Shown here: in pieces, positions 24,872 to 32,265 of the stretch | Layout: each line of letters begins with the position of its first letter | Numbering within the stretch: position 1 is the first letter of the stretch | Virus record (IMG/VR): IMGVR_UViG_3300009000_000010 | Span: 1-44,761 of that record | DNA length: 44,761 bases | Strand: one strand, 5' to 3' | Origin: a virus | Notes under the pieces: model-generated | What the model saw: the letters and a program-made list of their open reading frames with translations, nothing else | What the model was told of the DNA's origin: nothing | Database searches by the model: none | Position numbers and translations under genes: made by a program

Positions 24872-24880
24872 GAGTATATT

Positions 24881-25105
24881 ATGATTGAGATATTCAGTAA
24901 ACCATCGTGTCCTTATTGTGTTAAGGCAAAGTCTCTTTGTGAACAACAGGGATATGAATTTGAATACAAAATGCTTGATGAGGACTTTACTAGGGAAGAA
25001 CTGTTTGAACAGTTCCCTAATGCAAGGACTTTTCCCCAAATTAGGGTGAATGGAGAGTCCATTGGGGGGTATGATAACCTCCTAGAGTGGCACCTCAACA
25101 AGTAA
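24881..25105 (+). CDS. nrdC: glutaredoxin
   Basis: 74 residues with the CPYC redox site at residues 10-13, TFPQIRVNG (the cis-Pro loop) and a GGYDNL motif that binds glutathione. Normal length for a phage glutaredoxin. It probably reduces the C-terminal Cys pair of NrdA. GGAG ribosome site upstream. Confidence 0.93.
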   Translation: MIEIFSKPSCPYCVKAKSLCEQQGYEFEYKMLDEDFTREELFEQFPNARTFPQIRVNGESIGGYDNLLEWHLNK

Positions 25106-25145
25106 GTTATTGATTTTAAAGGAAAAAGAAATTTCAATTTAGGGG

Positions 25146-25175
25146 TTGACAAAGTGAGGCAATATAGGTTATACT
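25146..25175 (+). promoter_or_regulatory. sigma70-like early promoter
   Basis: GGGG then TTGACA (25146-25151), 18 nt, TATACT (25170-25175). Shares GGGGTTGACAAAG with the early family but not the CCCC/T-run part. Predicted +1 near 25182, just before the mini-frame ATG 25185. Confidence 0.65.
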
Positions 25176-25198
25176 TACCCAGTAATGACAAACAAGAC

Positions 25199-25420
25199 GT
25201 GATATGTGAGAGGTGGAAACACCTGTTTAAGATGATTGACCGTCAATATCAAGAAGTTCGAGTGTATACTGCAGGGATTGAGTTCTCTGAAAAGGATGCC
25301 AAACATCCACTTCCCTATGCAGTACTCGATGGTGAGAAGAAGTCCTTTGAAACCCTGTGGGATAAAATAGTAGTTAAGACAGGTAAAGCGGAGGACGATT
25401 ACGTACCAAAATATGACTAA
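25199..25420 (+). CDS. small hypothetical protein, start uncertain
   Basis: 73 residues from GTG 25199. The frame is open back to GTG 25154, but that codon lies between the -35 and -10 boxes and would not be transcribed from this promoter. A five-codon frame (ATG 25185) ends in a GTGA that overlaps GTG 25199, which would allow coupled starts. ATG 25232 is another choice. Sequence is mixed alpha/beta (YQEVRVYTAGIEF, HPLPYAVLDGEKKSFETLWDKIVVK). Unrecognised. Confidence 0.55.
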   Translation: MICERWKHLFKMIDRQYQEVRVYTAGIEFSEKDAKHPLPYAVLDGEKKSFETLWDKIVVKTGKAEDDYVPKYD

Positions 25421-25589
25421 GGTAAAACACGAAATTTATTGTGATAATTGTGAACTGGATATTGACATTCAGTACGATTTAGATGACAATTCAGAGTACC
25501 AAGAAGAGGAAAAGGAAGTAGAGTTCTGCCCCTTCTGTGGTGACATTATTAGTGATGAGGAAAGTGACTATGAAGAAGACGTTCATTGA
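25413..25589 (+). CDS. small zinc-ribbon protein
   Basis: 58 residues, overlapping both neighbours (8 and 20 nt). Two cysteine pairs, CDNC near residue 10 and CPFCG near residue 40, enclose an acidic linker and make a zinc-ribbon. The acidic tail ESDYEEDVH follows. Such proteins often contact RNA polymerase or nucleic acid; no specific role can be claimed. Confidence 0.68.
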   Translation: MTKVKHEIYCDNCELDIDIQYDLDDNSEYQEEEKEVEFCPFCGDIISDEESDYEEDVH

Positions 25590-25989
25590 CAACATTCATG
25601 TTGAGTTCAAAGGACAAATCAAAGACAAAAAACGTATAGAGAAATACGTCAAGTCAGTATTACACTATTTCATGCCACGACTTCGTAAGAACATCTTTGT
25701 CGAAGTCAAATTCACCAAAGACCTAGGTGGTGACTACGGTTACTGCATGGGTAACAAAGACTGTGTAGAGATTGAGATTGGTAAGTACAATTTCAGTCTC
25801 GACCAAATGATGGTCACCCTTGCACATGAACTCATTCATGCAAAGCAATTCCTAAAGGGTGAACTTACCCCCACTATGAGGAATTGGAAGACCCTAAACT
25901 ATGTGGGTATTCCCTACTCACGTCAACCATGGGAACGTGAAGCATACAAGAAAGAAGAGTTTATTTACGAACTATTTTGGGTGAAATAA
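25570..25989 (+). CDS. SprT-like zinc metalloprotease-family protein
   Basis: 139 residues. LAHELIHAKQFLKGE (residues 85-99) carries the HExxH-type motif (H86-E-L-I-H90), and a downstream Glu in PWEREAYKKEE could be the third ligand, as in SprT/WLM minimal gluzincins. Starts at ATG 25570 with GAGG upstream, inside the zinc-ribbon gene. The family is linked to DNA-protein crosslink processing; for a phage this is inference. Confidence 0.72.
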   Translation: MKKTFIDNIHVEFKGQIKDKKRIEKYVKSVLHYFMPRLRKNIFVEVKFTKDLGGDYGYCMGNKDCVEIEIGKYNFSLDQMMVTLAHELIHAKQFLKGELTPTMRNWKTLNYVGIPYSRQPWEREAYKKEEFIYELFWVK

Positions 25990-25997
25990 ATCCCCAA

Positions 25998-26032
25998 AGG
26001 GGTTGACAATGCCCCTCACTTTTTGTTATTAT
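25998..26032 (+). promoter_or_regulatory. composite terminator hairpin and sigma70 promoter, leaderless
   Basis: AGGGG (25998-26002), loop TTGACAATG, CCCCT (26012-26016), T-run to 26024. -35 TTGACA 26003-26008, 18 nt, -10 TATTAT 26027-26032. An upstream CCCC (25992-25995) can pair with the same GGGG. ATG 26039 lies 6 nt past the -10 box. Confidence 0.78.
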
Positions 26033-26038
26033 ATACAC

Positions 26039-26551
26039 ATGATGAAAAAAGACGTAAACAAAGTAAAAAGAATCTTCGTTGATATGGACGGAGTTGTTGC
26101 AGACTTCCTTGCTGGATGTTCTGAAATGATGGGTAAACCCCTCACCAGTGATGATGCTGGTCACTCTGAGTATGACCTCAGGAAAGAAGAATTAACTAAC
26201 AAAAGACTATTCGGAATGTTACCTCCAATGGTTGACTATGCAGATTTGATTGGATATATCAAACACACTGGTCTTCCTTGGGAGATACTCACTGCCGCAG
26301 GAACTGTGAACAGAGAGTTGGTAGTCTATGACAAGAACAAGTGGGTAAGAAAGTATATTGACCCCACAGTTGTTGTTACTTGTACTTACAGTGGAAGTCA
26401 AAAGGGTGCCTTTGCAAAAGAGGGATTCGTATTGATTGACGATAGACCAAAGAACATCAAAGCATGGGAAGATGCAGGTGGTATTGGTATCATCCACGAG
26501 AGTGCAGAAAAGACAATCAATATTTTAAAAGGTTTAAGAAACGGAGTATAG
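26039..26551 (+). CDS. HAD-family 5'(3')-nucleotidase-like protein
   Basis: 170 residues. FVDMDGVVADF (residues 14-23) is the HAD nucleophile motif DxDGVxxD of the 5'-deoxyribonucleotidase group; LTAAG is the motif II position and VLIDDRPKNIKAW is motif IV. Such enzymes dephosphorylate dNMPs and would fit dNTP-pool control beside RNR. A TTG start at 26003 lies on the -35 box and is rejected. ATGATG at 26039 sits at the predicted transcription start, so the gene is probably leaderless. Confidence 0.82.
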   Translation: MMKKDVNKVKRIFVDMDGVVADFLAGCSEMMGKPLTSDDAGHSEYDLRKEELTNKRLFGMLPPMVDYADLIGYIKHTGLPWEILTAAGTVNRELVVYDKNKWVRKYIDPTVVVTCTYSGSQKGAFAKEGFVLIDDRPKNIKAWEDAGGIGIIHESAEKTINILKGLRNGV

Positions 26552-26552
26552 T

Positions 26553-26954
26553 ATGGGATTAGATAGAATTAAAGATGGGACTGCAAGATGGTATGTGGTC
26601 AACACTCAGAATCTTGAGGAGTATGGAACTAACTTCCATAAGTTCAAAGGTGGTTCTGAGTATGTGATTGGATTCCACGTGGACAAACTAATCTATGAGG
26701 AAGATGCATTTGGTGAGGGTGAACACTCTTATTACAATTCACCTTCTCTTACGGAGGCATCTGTTGCTGCTCTTGTTATGAAACATGTCAACAGACTGAA
26801 TGGTCTGAGTGGTTCATTTGATTATATCACCAACATTGAAGTGATTGATTCACCTTTTAACACACCTGACCACCCAACATGGAGAGGTAGTGCAGAGGAC
26901 TTGATTGAGGAAATCGAGGACTTGAGAGAATACAATAAGAACATGGTGGCATAA
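26553..26954 (+). CDS. hypothetical protein
   Basis: 133 residues, mixed alpha/beta, acidic at the C-terminus (EDLIEEIEDLREYNKNM). The N-terminus (MGLDRIKDGTARWYVVNTQNLEEYG) and the middle GFHVDKLIYEEDAFG look globular. GGAG ribosome site, 1 nt gap after the HAD gene, then a strong terminator, so the two form one early unit. Family not recognised. Confidence 0.68.
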   Translation: MGLDRIKDGTARWYVVNTQNLEEYGTNFHKFKGGSEYVIGFHVDKLIYEEDAFGEGEHSYYNSPSLTEASVAALVMKHVNRLNGLSGSFDYITNIEVIDSPFNTPDHPTWRGSAEDLIEEIEDLREYNKNMVA

Positions 26955-26970
26955 CACTTGGGGAAGTGTC

Positions 26971-26995
26971 AGGGTGACTAGGGTCACCCTTTTTT
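26971..26995 (+). terminator. rho-independent terminator
   Basis: AGGGTGAC / GTCACCCT stem with a TAGG loop and a T-run; a smaller CACTT/AAGTG hairpin (26955-26968) lies just upstream. Confidence 0.88.
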
Positions 26996-27001
26996 ACATA
27001 C

Positions 27002-27009
27002 ACTAAATA
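27002..27009 (+). promoter_or_regulatory. late promoter ACTAAATA
   Basis: Directly after the terminator; ATG 27019 follows after 9 nt (leader about 4 nt). Confidence 0.7.
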
Positions 27010-27018
27010 AATATTATT

Positions 27019-27240
27019 ATGAAGAAGATTTTGGAAAAAATAAAGAGGTGGTGGAAACCTGAGTATAGGATTACTGTGTATCGGAAATCAGATGCAGGTA
27101 ACACTTTCACACATGTACATAATGTGAGTAAAATTCTGATTCAGAAAGAAAAACACTTGAAATTCAAAGAACATGAATCAGGTAAATGTGTGGAGTTTAG
27201 GTCAGCAGAAGGACTTACTTACACCATAGAGGAGTTATAA
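27019..27240 (+). CDS. small basic hypothetical protein before the spanin-like pair
   Basis: 73 residues, Lys-rich. N-terminal amphipathic helix MKKILEKIKRWWKPEY, then beta strands (YRITVYRKSDAG, KILIQKEKHLKF, CVEFRSAEGLTYTIEEL). Late-expressed and 1-nt overlapped with the i-spanin-like gene. No family recognised. Confidence 0.66.
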   Translation: MKKILEKIKRWWKPEYRITVYRKSDAGNTFTHVHNVSKILIQKEKHLKFKEHESGKCVEFRSAEGLTYTIEEL

Positions 27241-27620
27241 TGAATCAATTTTTTATTGCAATTATACTGGTACTAGGACTAGGGTCATGGTATTTGTATA
27301 ATGAGAATCAAACACTCACTGCAAACAACATCAAGTTGGAAGGTGCAGTCGAAGAACAGAAACGTACCATAGAGACCATCAAAGAAAACTTTGAAAGACA
27401 GGGTAAAGCACTACAGACCATGACTCGTGCAAATGCACGAATAGAGGCAGAGAAAGATAGATATCTTGACATCTTTCGAAGACATAATTTAGATAAACTT
27501 GCACTTGCAAAACCAGGCTTGATTGAAACAAGAATCAACAATGGAACTGCAAGTGTTTTTGAGGATATAGAGAATGATAGCAAGAACATTAGCAATCTCG
27601 ACTCTCCTGATTCTGATTAG
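27240..27620 (+). CDS. inner-membrane spanin-like protein (i-spanin)
   Basis: 126 residues. One N-terminal transmembrane helix (residues 3-20, FFIAIILVLGLGSWYLY) is followed by a long periplasmic coiled coil (NIKLEGAVEEQKRTIETIKENFERQG, ANARIEAEKDRYLDIF), the Rz layout. The lipoprotein gene at 27574 begins inside it, the usual Rz/Rz1 arrangement. By family knowledge the pair fuses inner and outer membranes at lysis. Assigned from topology and overlap, not from sequence identity. Confidence 0.65.
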   Translation: MNQFFIAIILVLGLGSWYLYNENQTLTANNIKLEGAVEEQKRTIETIKENFERQGKALQTMTRANARIEAEKDRYLDIFRRHNLDKLALAKPGLIETRINNGTASVFEDIENDSKNISNLDSPDSD

Positions 27621-28086
27621 TGGTTGTTCCTTATTAGGAACACGTCAGATAGAGGTTAAGTCGGAACCAGTAAAGTTGGAAATCATCCAACCCACATTAC
27701 CACGTCCAATTGATTTACAGAATCCTAAGTGGTACGTAGTGTCAGAAGCAGTCATCACCAATCCTTGTATTAAACGATTGCAAGACGATGGGTCTATGAA
27801 GAGACCAAAAGAATGTCTACCTGAAGACAGAGAGAATCCTGAGTGGCCTGAGGGTTATACATACTTAGATAGATTCTTAGATGAAATGAAAAGATTGAAT
27901 GGTGGTGACATAGTATTTGTTGCAACCACAATTGGAGACTATGAAATGATGTCTGCAAACATGCAAGAACTACGTAGATACATCCAACAAATGGGTGAGG
28001 TAGTTGTATATTATCGTAATGTAACCATCAATGACGAACCTGCTGTTGGTGTGGAAGTGAAAAAGAATGAGACCAAACAACCCTAA
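27574..28086 (+). CDS. outer-membrane lipoprotein, o-spanin-like
   Basis: 170 residues. Signal peptide MIARTLAISTLLILISGC with lipobox LISGC (lipidated Cys 18). A Pro-rich linker (EIIQPTLPRPIDL) is followed by a globular domain with Cys residues (TNPCIKRL, PKECLPEDRE). It is larger than classical Rz1, so it may combine an o-spanin with another function. Overlaps the i-spanin-like gene by 47 nt out of frame and the next gene by 20 nt. Confidence 0.65.
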   Translation: MIARTLAISTLLILISGCSLLGTRQIEVKSEPVKLEIIQPTLPRPIDLQNPKWYVVSEAVITNPCIKRLQDDGSMKRPKECLPEDRENPEWPEGYTYLDRFLDEMKRLNGGDIVFVATTIGDYEMMSANMQELRRYIQQMGEVVVYYRNVTINDEPAVGVEVKKNETKQP

Positions 28087-28822
28087 AACACAATATCAAC
28101 CTGCAAAAGGTGAACACTTACAACTGTTTGCAACACCCATGTTCAGAGGATTCTGTCCACTAAACTTAAACGAAGTTGCAGATGACGTAAGAGACATCAT
28201 TGCAGAGATAAAAGAACGTAATCCTGATGGTGAAGTGAACAACACATACACATCATATTTTCATGAAGATTCAAGAGAGAAGACTGAATCATTGCCATGG
28301 TTTGAGGATTTTGCAAACTGCATGAAAGACTCTTACATTGAGTTTATTAGATTGCATTACAATTATCAAGTAGATGCATTGAATAGGTCAGATATTCATT
28401 TTTGTGCATGGGTCAACAGATATGAGGGTGCAAATTGGCATGACACACATAACCATGTCAACTCTTTAATTTCAGGAACATTTTACGTCAAGACAGTTGA
28501 CACACAACCTATAAAGTTTTTTAGTCCAAATAACGTTGCAGAGTTTGCTACACGTGCAAAGATGGAATACTATGATGACATTCAAGGTTTAGAAAACATG
28601 AAAGTGTATGGTACTCCAACCATGCAACATGAAATACAAGTCTTCCCTAGAGAAGGAGAGTTCTTATTATGGCCCTCATATCTCATGCATGGTGTTCCTG
28701 CACCTGACCCTGAGAGGGCAGACAACTATGAACGTATATCAATATCCTTTAACCTTACACATAACGAACCATTGAATAACACTCAACATGGTACACCTAT
28801 GTCTTATAACTTTTTAAAATGA
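28067..28822 (+). CDS. 2OG-Fe(II) oxygenase-family protein
   Basis: 251 residues of the phage-type 2OG-Fe family (PF13759-like). The core includes CAWVNRYEGANWHDTHNHVNSLISGTFYV, with WHDTHNH giving the first His and neighbouring ligand, and FLLWPSYLMHGVPAP with the distal His, then RISISFNL with the 2OG-binding Arg. First of three consecutive oxygenase genes overlapping by 1-4 nt. Substrate unknown; such phage enzymes are common in marine myoviruses. Confidence 0.78.
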   Translation: MRPNNPKTQYQPAKGEHLQLFATPMFRGFCPLNLNEVADDVRDIIAEIKERNPDGEVNNTYTSYFHEDSREKTESLPWFEDFANCMKDSYIEFIRLHYNYQVDALNRSDIHFCAWVNRYEGANWHDTHNHVNSLISGTFYVKTVDTQPIKFFSPNNVAEFATRAKMEYYDDIQGLENMKVYGTPTMQHEIQVFPREGEFLLWPSYLMHGVPAPDPERADNYERISISFNLTHNEPLNNTQHGTPMSYNFLK

Positions 28823-29532
28823 AACCTTATATAACAGAAGAATTATGGGCATTAAGTCCAACGATTGAACCTCAATATGATGAGGAGACTCAAGTTATCA
28901 CAATTGATAACTTTTACGAGAACCCTGATGACATTTATGAACACTTAATGTCACGTCCAGTGCCGATGTGGAAATACAACTCAGAACGAAAGAATTCTAG
29001 AAACGGTATTGACTATAATGATTGTAGAGTTGTAGACACAGTTGGTCATCCAACAAGATTATACACTAACAGTAACGAGAGAATCAAAGACATATGCAGA
29101 CAGCATTTTTGGAAAGGTGAATACAGTTTTCAGAACATCATTGAAGTGAACTGTTTTCAAACTCTTACAGTGTTTGATAATAAACTGCAACACTACCCTC
29201 ATATCGACAGTGAACTTTCATGTCCTGATTTGAGTGCAACACTTAACATGCTAGTGTATTTGGACAAAGAGGATGATGGTGGTACTGCAATCTATGGTGG
29301 TGAATGGATACATAATGATGAACAGAAGAATCTATTGTATCCAGTAGAGAATGACTTTACAGTTGAACACATCATTCCTGCAAAGTTCAATAGATGTGTC
29401 ATATTCCCTGGCAACAGATTACATGGTGCATGGATTGATGATTATAGTAAATTTACAGGTGATAAGTGGAGATACACATTGGTGAGATTCTTCCACCCTT
29501 GGGGTAATCCTAACTACAATGGACAAGTCTAA
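28819..29532 (+). CDS. 2OG-Fe oxygenase-like protein (DUF6445-like)
   Basis: 237 residues. LQHYPHIDSELSCPDLSATLNMLVYLDKEDDGGTAIY has the HxD motif and the GGT strand, while CVIFPGNRLHGAW provides the distal His and WRYTLVRFFH a likely 2OG-binding Arg. The N-terminus VITIDNFYENPDDIYEHLMSRP matches a phage group I recall as DUF6445. ATGA overlap upstream and 1-nt overlap downstream. Substrate unknown. Confidence 0.72.
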   Translation: MKPYITEELWALSPTIEPQYDEETQVITIDNFYENPDDIYEHLMSRPVPMWKYNSERKNSRNGIDYNDCRVVDTVGHPTRLYTNSNERIKDICRQHFWKGEYSFQNIIEVNCFQTLTVFDNKLQHYPHIDSELSCPDLSATLNMLVYLDKEDDGGTAIYGGEWIHNDEQKNLLYPVENDFTVEHIIPAKFNRCVIFPGNRLHGAWIDDYSKFTGDKWRYTLVRFFHPWGNPNYNGQV

Positions 29533-30224
29533 TGAAAAGAAGAGATATTAAAAGAGTAAAACAAGATTTTGACGACAATGCACCTCCAATGTTAATTATT
29601 GGAGAAAGACTCTTGTCAAGAGAGGAATGTGATAATATAATTAATGAACACATGCGACTTCCCTTTTCAGAAATAACCATGGGACATGAAGGACAGGAAA
29701 ATAAGGTTGCTGCAGTAAATGAAGAGGACATGAACCACACTTGGAAGTACTCTATACCTGACACTAAAGAGTTTACAGTTCTCCAGCCAGGCAGTGTAGA
29801 GTTCGATAGATGTATAGAGTTTTGTTACGACTACTTACCTAAAGCACCTGAATATGGCAAAGTTAATTATGCACAAATTATTAGATATCCTGAGGGTACA
29901 TTATTTCCGTTTCATAAAGATGATGCAGACAGTGAGGACACTGCAACTGCAATATTCTTTCTTAATGAGGAGTATGAAGGAGGAAGACTGAATGTAGAAG
30001 GACATACAATTCAACCTCGTAGAGGTACAATGGTAACATTCAATCATTCAACCAAAAGATGGCATGGAGTGGAACCCATATACAAAGGTGAACGATGGGT
30101 CTTTGCAATTTGGTTTGGATTTCAAGACGAACAATTAGAAGAAGGAACAGACGATGAGTCAATTTCAGAAGTGCAGTCAGTGTCAGACGATGTTAGACCT
30201 GACTCAAGTGAAGTATTGGATTGA
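29532..30224 (+). CDS. 2OG-Fe(II) oxygenase, prolyl-4-hydroxylase type
   Basis: 230 residues. IRYPEGTLFPFHKDDADSEDTATAIFFLN carries HxD, EEYEGGRL is the typical following strand, and STKRWHGVEPIYKGERWVFAIWF carries the distal His and the 2OG-binding Arg/Lys. This is the prolyl-4-hydroxylase-alpha-like form. The acidic C-terminal tail overlaps the zinc-ribbon gene by 71 nt. Third of three in a row. Confidence 0.8.
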   Translation: MKRRDIKRVKQDFDDNAPPMLIIGERLLSREECDNIINEHMRLPFSEITMGHEGQENKVAAVNEEDMNHTWKYSIPDTKEFTVLQPGSVEFDRCIEFCYDYLPKAPEYGKVNYAQIIRYPEGTLFPFHKDDADSEDTATAIFFLNEEYEGGRLNVEGHTIQPRRGTMVTFNHSTKRWHGVEPIYKGERWVFAIWFGFQDEQLEEGTDDESISEVQSVSDDVRPDSSEVLD

Positions 30225-30342
30225 TGATAGCAATCTTCATGTATTTTGTGATGCATATTGCTCTCATGATTGGCATATAGAACGTGATAAGAAGAATAAA
30301 AAACCTGTTAACAGGGGTAGGGACGAAAAGAGAACTCGATAA
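30154..30342 (+). CDS. small zinc-finger-like protein
   Basis: 62 residues. CSQC near residue 7 and CDAYCSHDWH near residue 32 supply three to four Cys and two His for one zinc site; the C-terminus is strongly basic (KKNKKPVNRGRDEKRTR). AGAAGGAAC ribosome site upstream. Nucleic-acid binding is plausible. It starts inside the oxygenase gene and ends inside the next small frame. Confidence 0.62.
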   Translation: MSQFQKCSQCQTMLDLTQVKYWIDDSNLHVFCDAYCSHDWHIERDKKNKKPVNRGRDEKRTR

Positions 30343-30448
30343 GTTCTCTCCTAACTTAGCAAATGTGTTATTCACTGCACTCGGATTGGGTGCAGTGTTT
30401 TTCATTCTTATAACAATACTCATGTCACTGACACTACAGATTACATAA
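30284..30448 (+). CDS. small single-helix membrane protein (GTG start)
   Basis: 54 residues from GTG 30284. Basic N-terminus (MIRRIKNLL) then KFSPNLANVLFTALGLGAVFFILITILMSL with one long hydrophobic helix. It fills the gap between the zinc-finger gene and the sulfotransferase, and its TAATG overlap with the latter supports it. The start is uncertain because no good ribosome site is seen. Confidence 0.5.
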   Translation: MIRRIKNLLTGVGTKRELDKFSPNLANVLFTALGLGAVFFILITILMSLTLQIT

Positions 30449-31131
30449 TGTACGGATTACAAAATTTAGAAACACGTAAATTTGAAGGGTTGTTTTTTCA
30501 TGCACCTAAAACTGCAGGTTCACTTTTACTGAACTATGTAAAAATGAACTATGGGCATCAATATCGGTTTAGGACACTGCATGGTGTTCTTCCACTCTTT
30601 AATAATCCTAATTTAAAGATGGAAGAGGTTGAAATGCATGACCATGCTCACCTCACAATCGACCAAGCATTTGAACTCTATCCTACACTAGGTGACTGGA
30701 TAGATGAGAACAACATCGATGTGTTCACTATGACACGTGACCCATATGAAAGGTTTGTGTCTTGTCTTCGATTCATTCCAGTGATGATGAATTTAGATGT
30801 AGACGGAACTGGTGTCCCTAAGTTCAGAGGACAGATGAGTGAATCAAGATTCCATCAAGTGTACACTAACATGATTATGTCACCACAGGCACGATGGATA
30901 TGTAGAGACGGTAAACCTTTTGCACGTACCATACATATCAAGGACGTTAGAGGAGAGGTTGCACCCATCTGTAATAATGTGTCTGTAGATTTTACCACAA
31001 AAGTATGGACGAATGAAGATGCATCAAAAAAGATGCTAAATGATTTTATATTACCCAAATTTCCCCTTGACGAACAGACCAAACTGTTTGTACAATGGTT
31101 ATGGAAAGAAGATTTTGATTTGGGGCTGTAG
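30448..31131 (+). CDS. sulfotransferase-family protein
   Basis: 227 residues. [14 protein letters not shown] (residues 16-29) is the 5'-phosphosulfate-binding loop and [16 protein letters not shown] (about 94-109) the 3'-phosphate-binding motif of PAPS-dependent sulfotransferases. Acceptor unknown; phage versions may act on host surface glycans. The last three sense codons and the stop lie inside tRNA-Ala (10-nt overlap). Confidence 0.82.
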   Translation: MYGLQNLETRKFEGLFFHAPKTAGSLLLNYVKMNYGHQYRFRTLHGVLPLFNNPNLKMEEVEMHDHAHLTIDQAFELYPTLGDWIDENNIDVFTMTRDPYERFVSCLRFIPVMMNLDVDGTGVPKFRGQMSESRFHQVYTNMIMSPQARWICRDGKPFARTIHIKDVRGEVAPICNNVSVDFTTKVWTNEDASKKMLNDFILPKFPLDEQTKLFVQWLWKEDFDLGL

Positions 31132-31197
31132 CTCAGTTGGGAGAGCACCTGCTTTGCAAGCAGGGGGTCGGCGGTTCGAACCCGCCCAGCTCCACCA
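31122..31197 (+). tRNA. tRNA-Ala(TGC)
   Basis: 76 nt with encoded CCA, anticodon loop TTTGCAA between CCTGC and GCAGG, T-arm GGCGG TTCGAAC CCGCC. All stems are perfect. Its first 10 nt are also the end of the sulfotransferase gene. Confidence 0.97.
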
Positions 31198-31201
31198 TGA
31201 A

Positions 31202-31289
31202 GGAGAGGTGCTAGAGTGGTCGAATAGACTGGTCTTGAAAACCAGCGAACCGAAAGGTTCCGTGGGTTCGAATCCCACCCTCTCCGCCA
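31202..31289 (+). tRNA. tRNA-Ser(TGA)
   Basis: 88 nt class II tRNA with encoded CCA. Anticodon loop CTTGAAA between CTGGT and ACCAG; long variable arm CGAACC GAAA GGTTCCG; T-arm GTGGG TTCGAAT CCCAC. Lies 4 nt after tRNA-Ala. Confidence 0.97.
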
Positions 31290-31312
31290 TTTTTTAACAT
31301 GAGGACTCAGTA

Positions 31313-31615
31313 ATGAGATACGATTTAGATGTACTAGAACAGAATATCAAACAATGGCACTACGATAGAAACCTTATCGAAGGTGCAAACGATAAAGACC
31401 AAGTATGCAAACTGATTCAAGAAGTCGGTGAACTCAGTGACAATGTATGCAAGGGTAAGGATGTTGCAGACGACATCGGAGACTGTATTGTAGTGTTAAT
31501 TAACATTGCAACACGAAACAATCTATCCTTGGGTGACTGTATGAACCAAGCATGGATGGATATCAAAGACCGTAAAGGAAAGATGGTCGATGGTATTTTT
31601 ATCAAAGAAGTCTAA
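31313..31615 (+). CDS. mazG: MazG-like nucleotide pyrophosphohydrolase
   Basis: 100 residues. The helical MazG fold shows KLIQEVGELSD (ExxE) and VADDIGDCIVVLINIA (the second metal-binding ExxD-like part, here DDIGD). Hydrolyses NTPs or dNTPs to monophosphates, or lowers alarmone levels as proposed for cyanophage MazG. GAGGA ribosome site after tRNA-Ser. Short single-domain form typical of phages. Confidence 0.85.
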   Translation: MRYDLDVLEQNIKQWHYDRNLIEGANDKDQVCKLIQEVGELSDNVCKGKDVADDIGDCIVVLINIATRNNLSLGDCMNQAWMDIKDRKGKMVDGIFIKEV

Positions 31616-31625
31616 GGAGACTAAA

Positions 31626-31844
31626 ATGACTGAACAAGATAGAGACCGTAGGTCGGTAACACTTCATGGATACGTTATTGAAGTGATGGAAAGTGGTATT
31701 CGATTAGATGCAGGGATTTCTCAACAGATGTTGGGACTGGAACTAGGTGACACTCTAGTGTGCAACGTGACAGACAACGGCATTGAACTCAGAGTGGTAG
31801 ACGATGACTACAAACTCATGTACAAAGACGAAGAACACTATTGA
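31626..31844 (+). CDS. small hypothetical protein
   Basis: 72 residues from ATG 31626, which follows AAGGAG. Beta-rich with a possible OB- or SH3-like pattern (RSVTLHGYVIEVMESGIRLDAG, LELGDTLVCNVTDNGIELRVVDDDYKLMY). Upstream in-frame codons lie inside mazG and are not used. Its stop overlaps the -35 box of the next promoter. Confidence 0.66.
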   Translation: MTEQDRDRRSVTLHGYVIEVMESGIRLDAGISQQMLGLELGDTLVCNVTDNGIELRVVDDDYKLMYKDEEHY

Positions 31845-31869
31845 CAGAACGACTCATCTGTAGTACAAT
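31841..31869 (+). promoter_or_regulatory. sigma70 promoter TTGACA-17-TACAAT
   Basis: TTGACA 31841-31846 overlaps the upstream stop codon; TACAAT at 31864-31869. Predicted +1 near 31876, leaving a 26-nt leader before ATG 31902. Confidence 0.72.
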
Positions 31870-31901
31870 AGAAGTATTACTGTATTATAAGTGAGTCAGT
31901 T

Positions 31902-32240
31902 ATGGGATTTTTAAATTTAGGTTCAAGTATCAAGTACGGGCCACATGGTAAGAAAAGAAAAACCAATGCTTTTAAGACTGTGTCAAAACGTACTAAATAT
32001 AATGAACTAATCTCTCAACAACAGAAGATTTATGACCAAGTGATGAGAGAAGTGAAGGAAGAAATTCCATCCCTAGTCACACATACAACTGGAAACTTGA
32101 CCCCACGTCAAGAACCCATGGTGTATAGTGGCGAGAGGAAATTGTTAGGAATCGCAACCATGCACAAATCTAACATGGTGCCTATCTTCATGGAAGACAA
32201 GGAACATGCAAAAGATATTGCACGGATGCGAAGAAGTTAA
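31902..32240 (+). CDS. conserved T4-like marine phage protein, unknown function
   Basis: 112 residues, basic. MGFLNLGSSIKYGPHGKKRKTNAF, YNELISQQQKIYDQVMREVKEEIPSL and ERKLLGIATMHKSNMVPIF match a conserved hypothetical I recall from T4-like cyanophages. The helical middle and basic ends suggest nucleic-acid or protein contact. Own sigma70 promoter, so early or middle expression. No catalytic motif. Confidence 0.7.
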   Translation: MGFLNLGSSIKYGPHGKKRKTNAFKTVSKRTKYNELISQQQKIYDQVMREVKEEIPSLVTHTTGNLTPRQEPMVYSGERKLLGIATMHKSNMVPIFMEDKEHAKDIARMRRS

Positions 32241-32265
32241 TTTATTATTGGAGATATAATATAAA

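Noticed and set aside
31040-31297. Open frames across tRNA-Ala and tRNA-Ser on both strands
   Set aside because: Explained fully by the two tRNAs; such frames are a known artefact of tRNA sequences.
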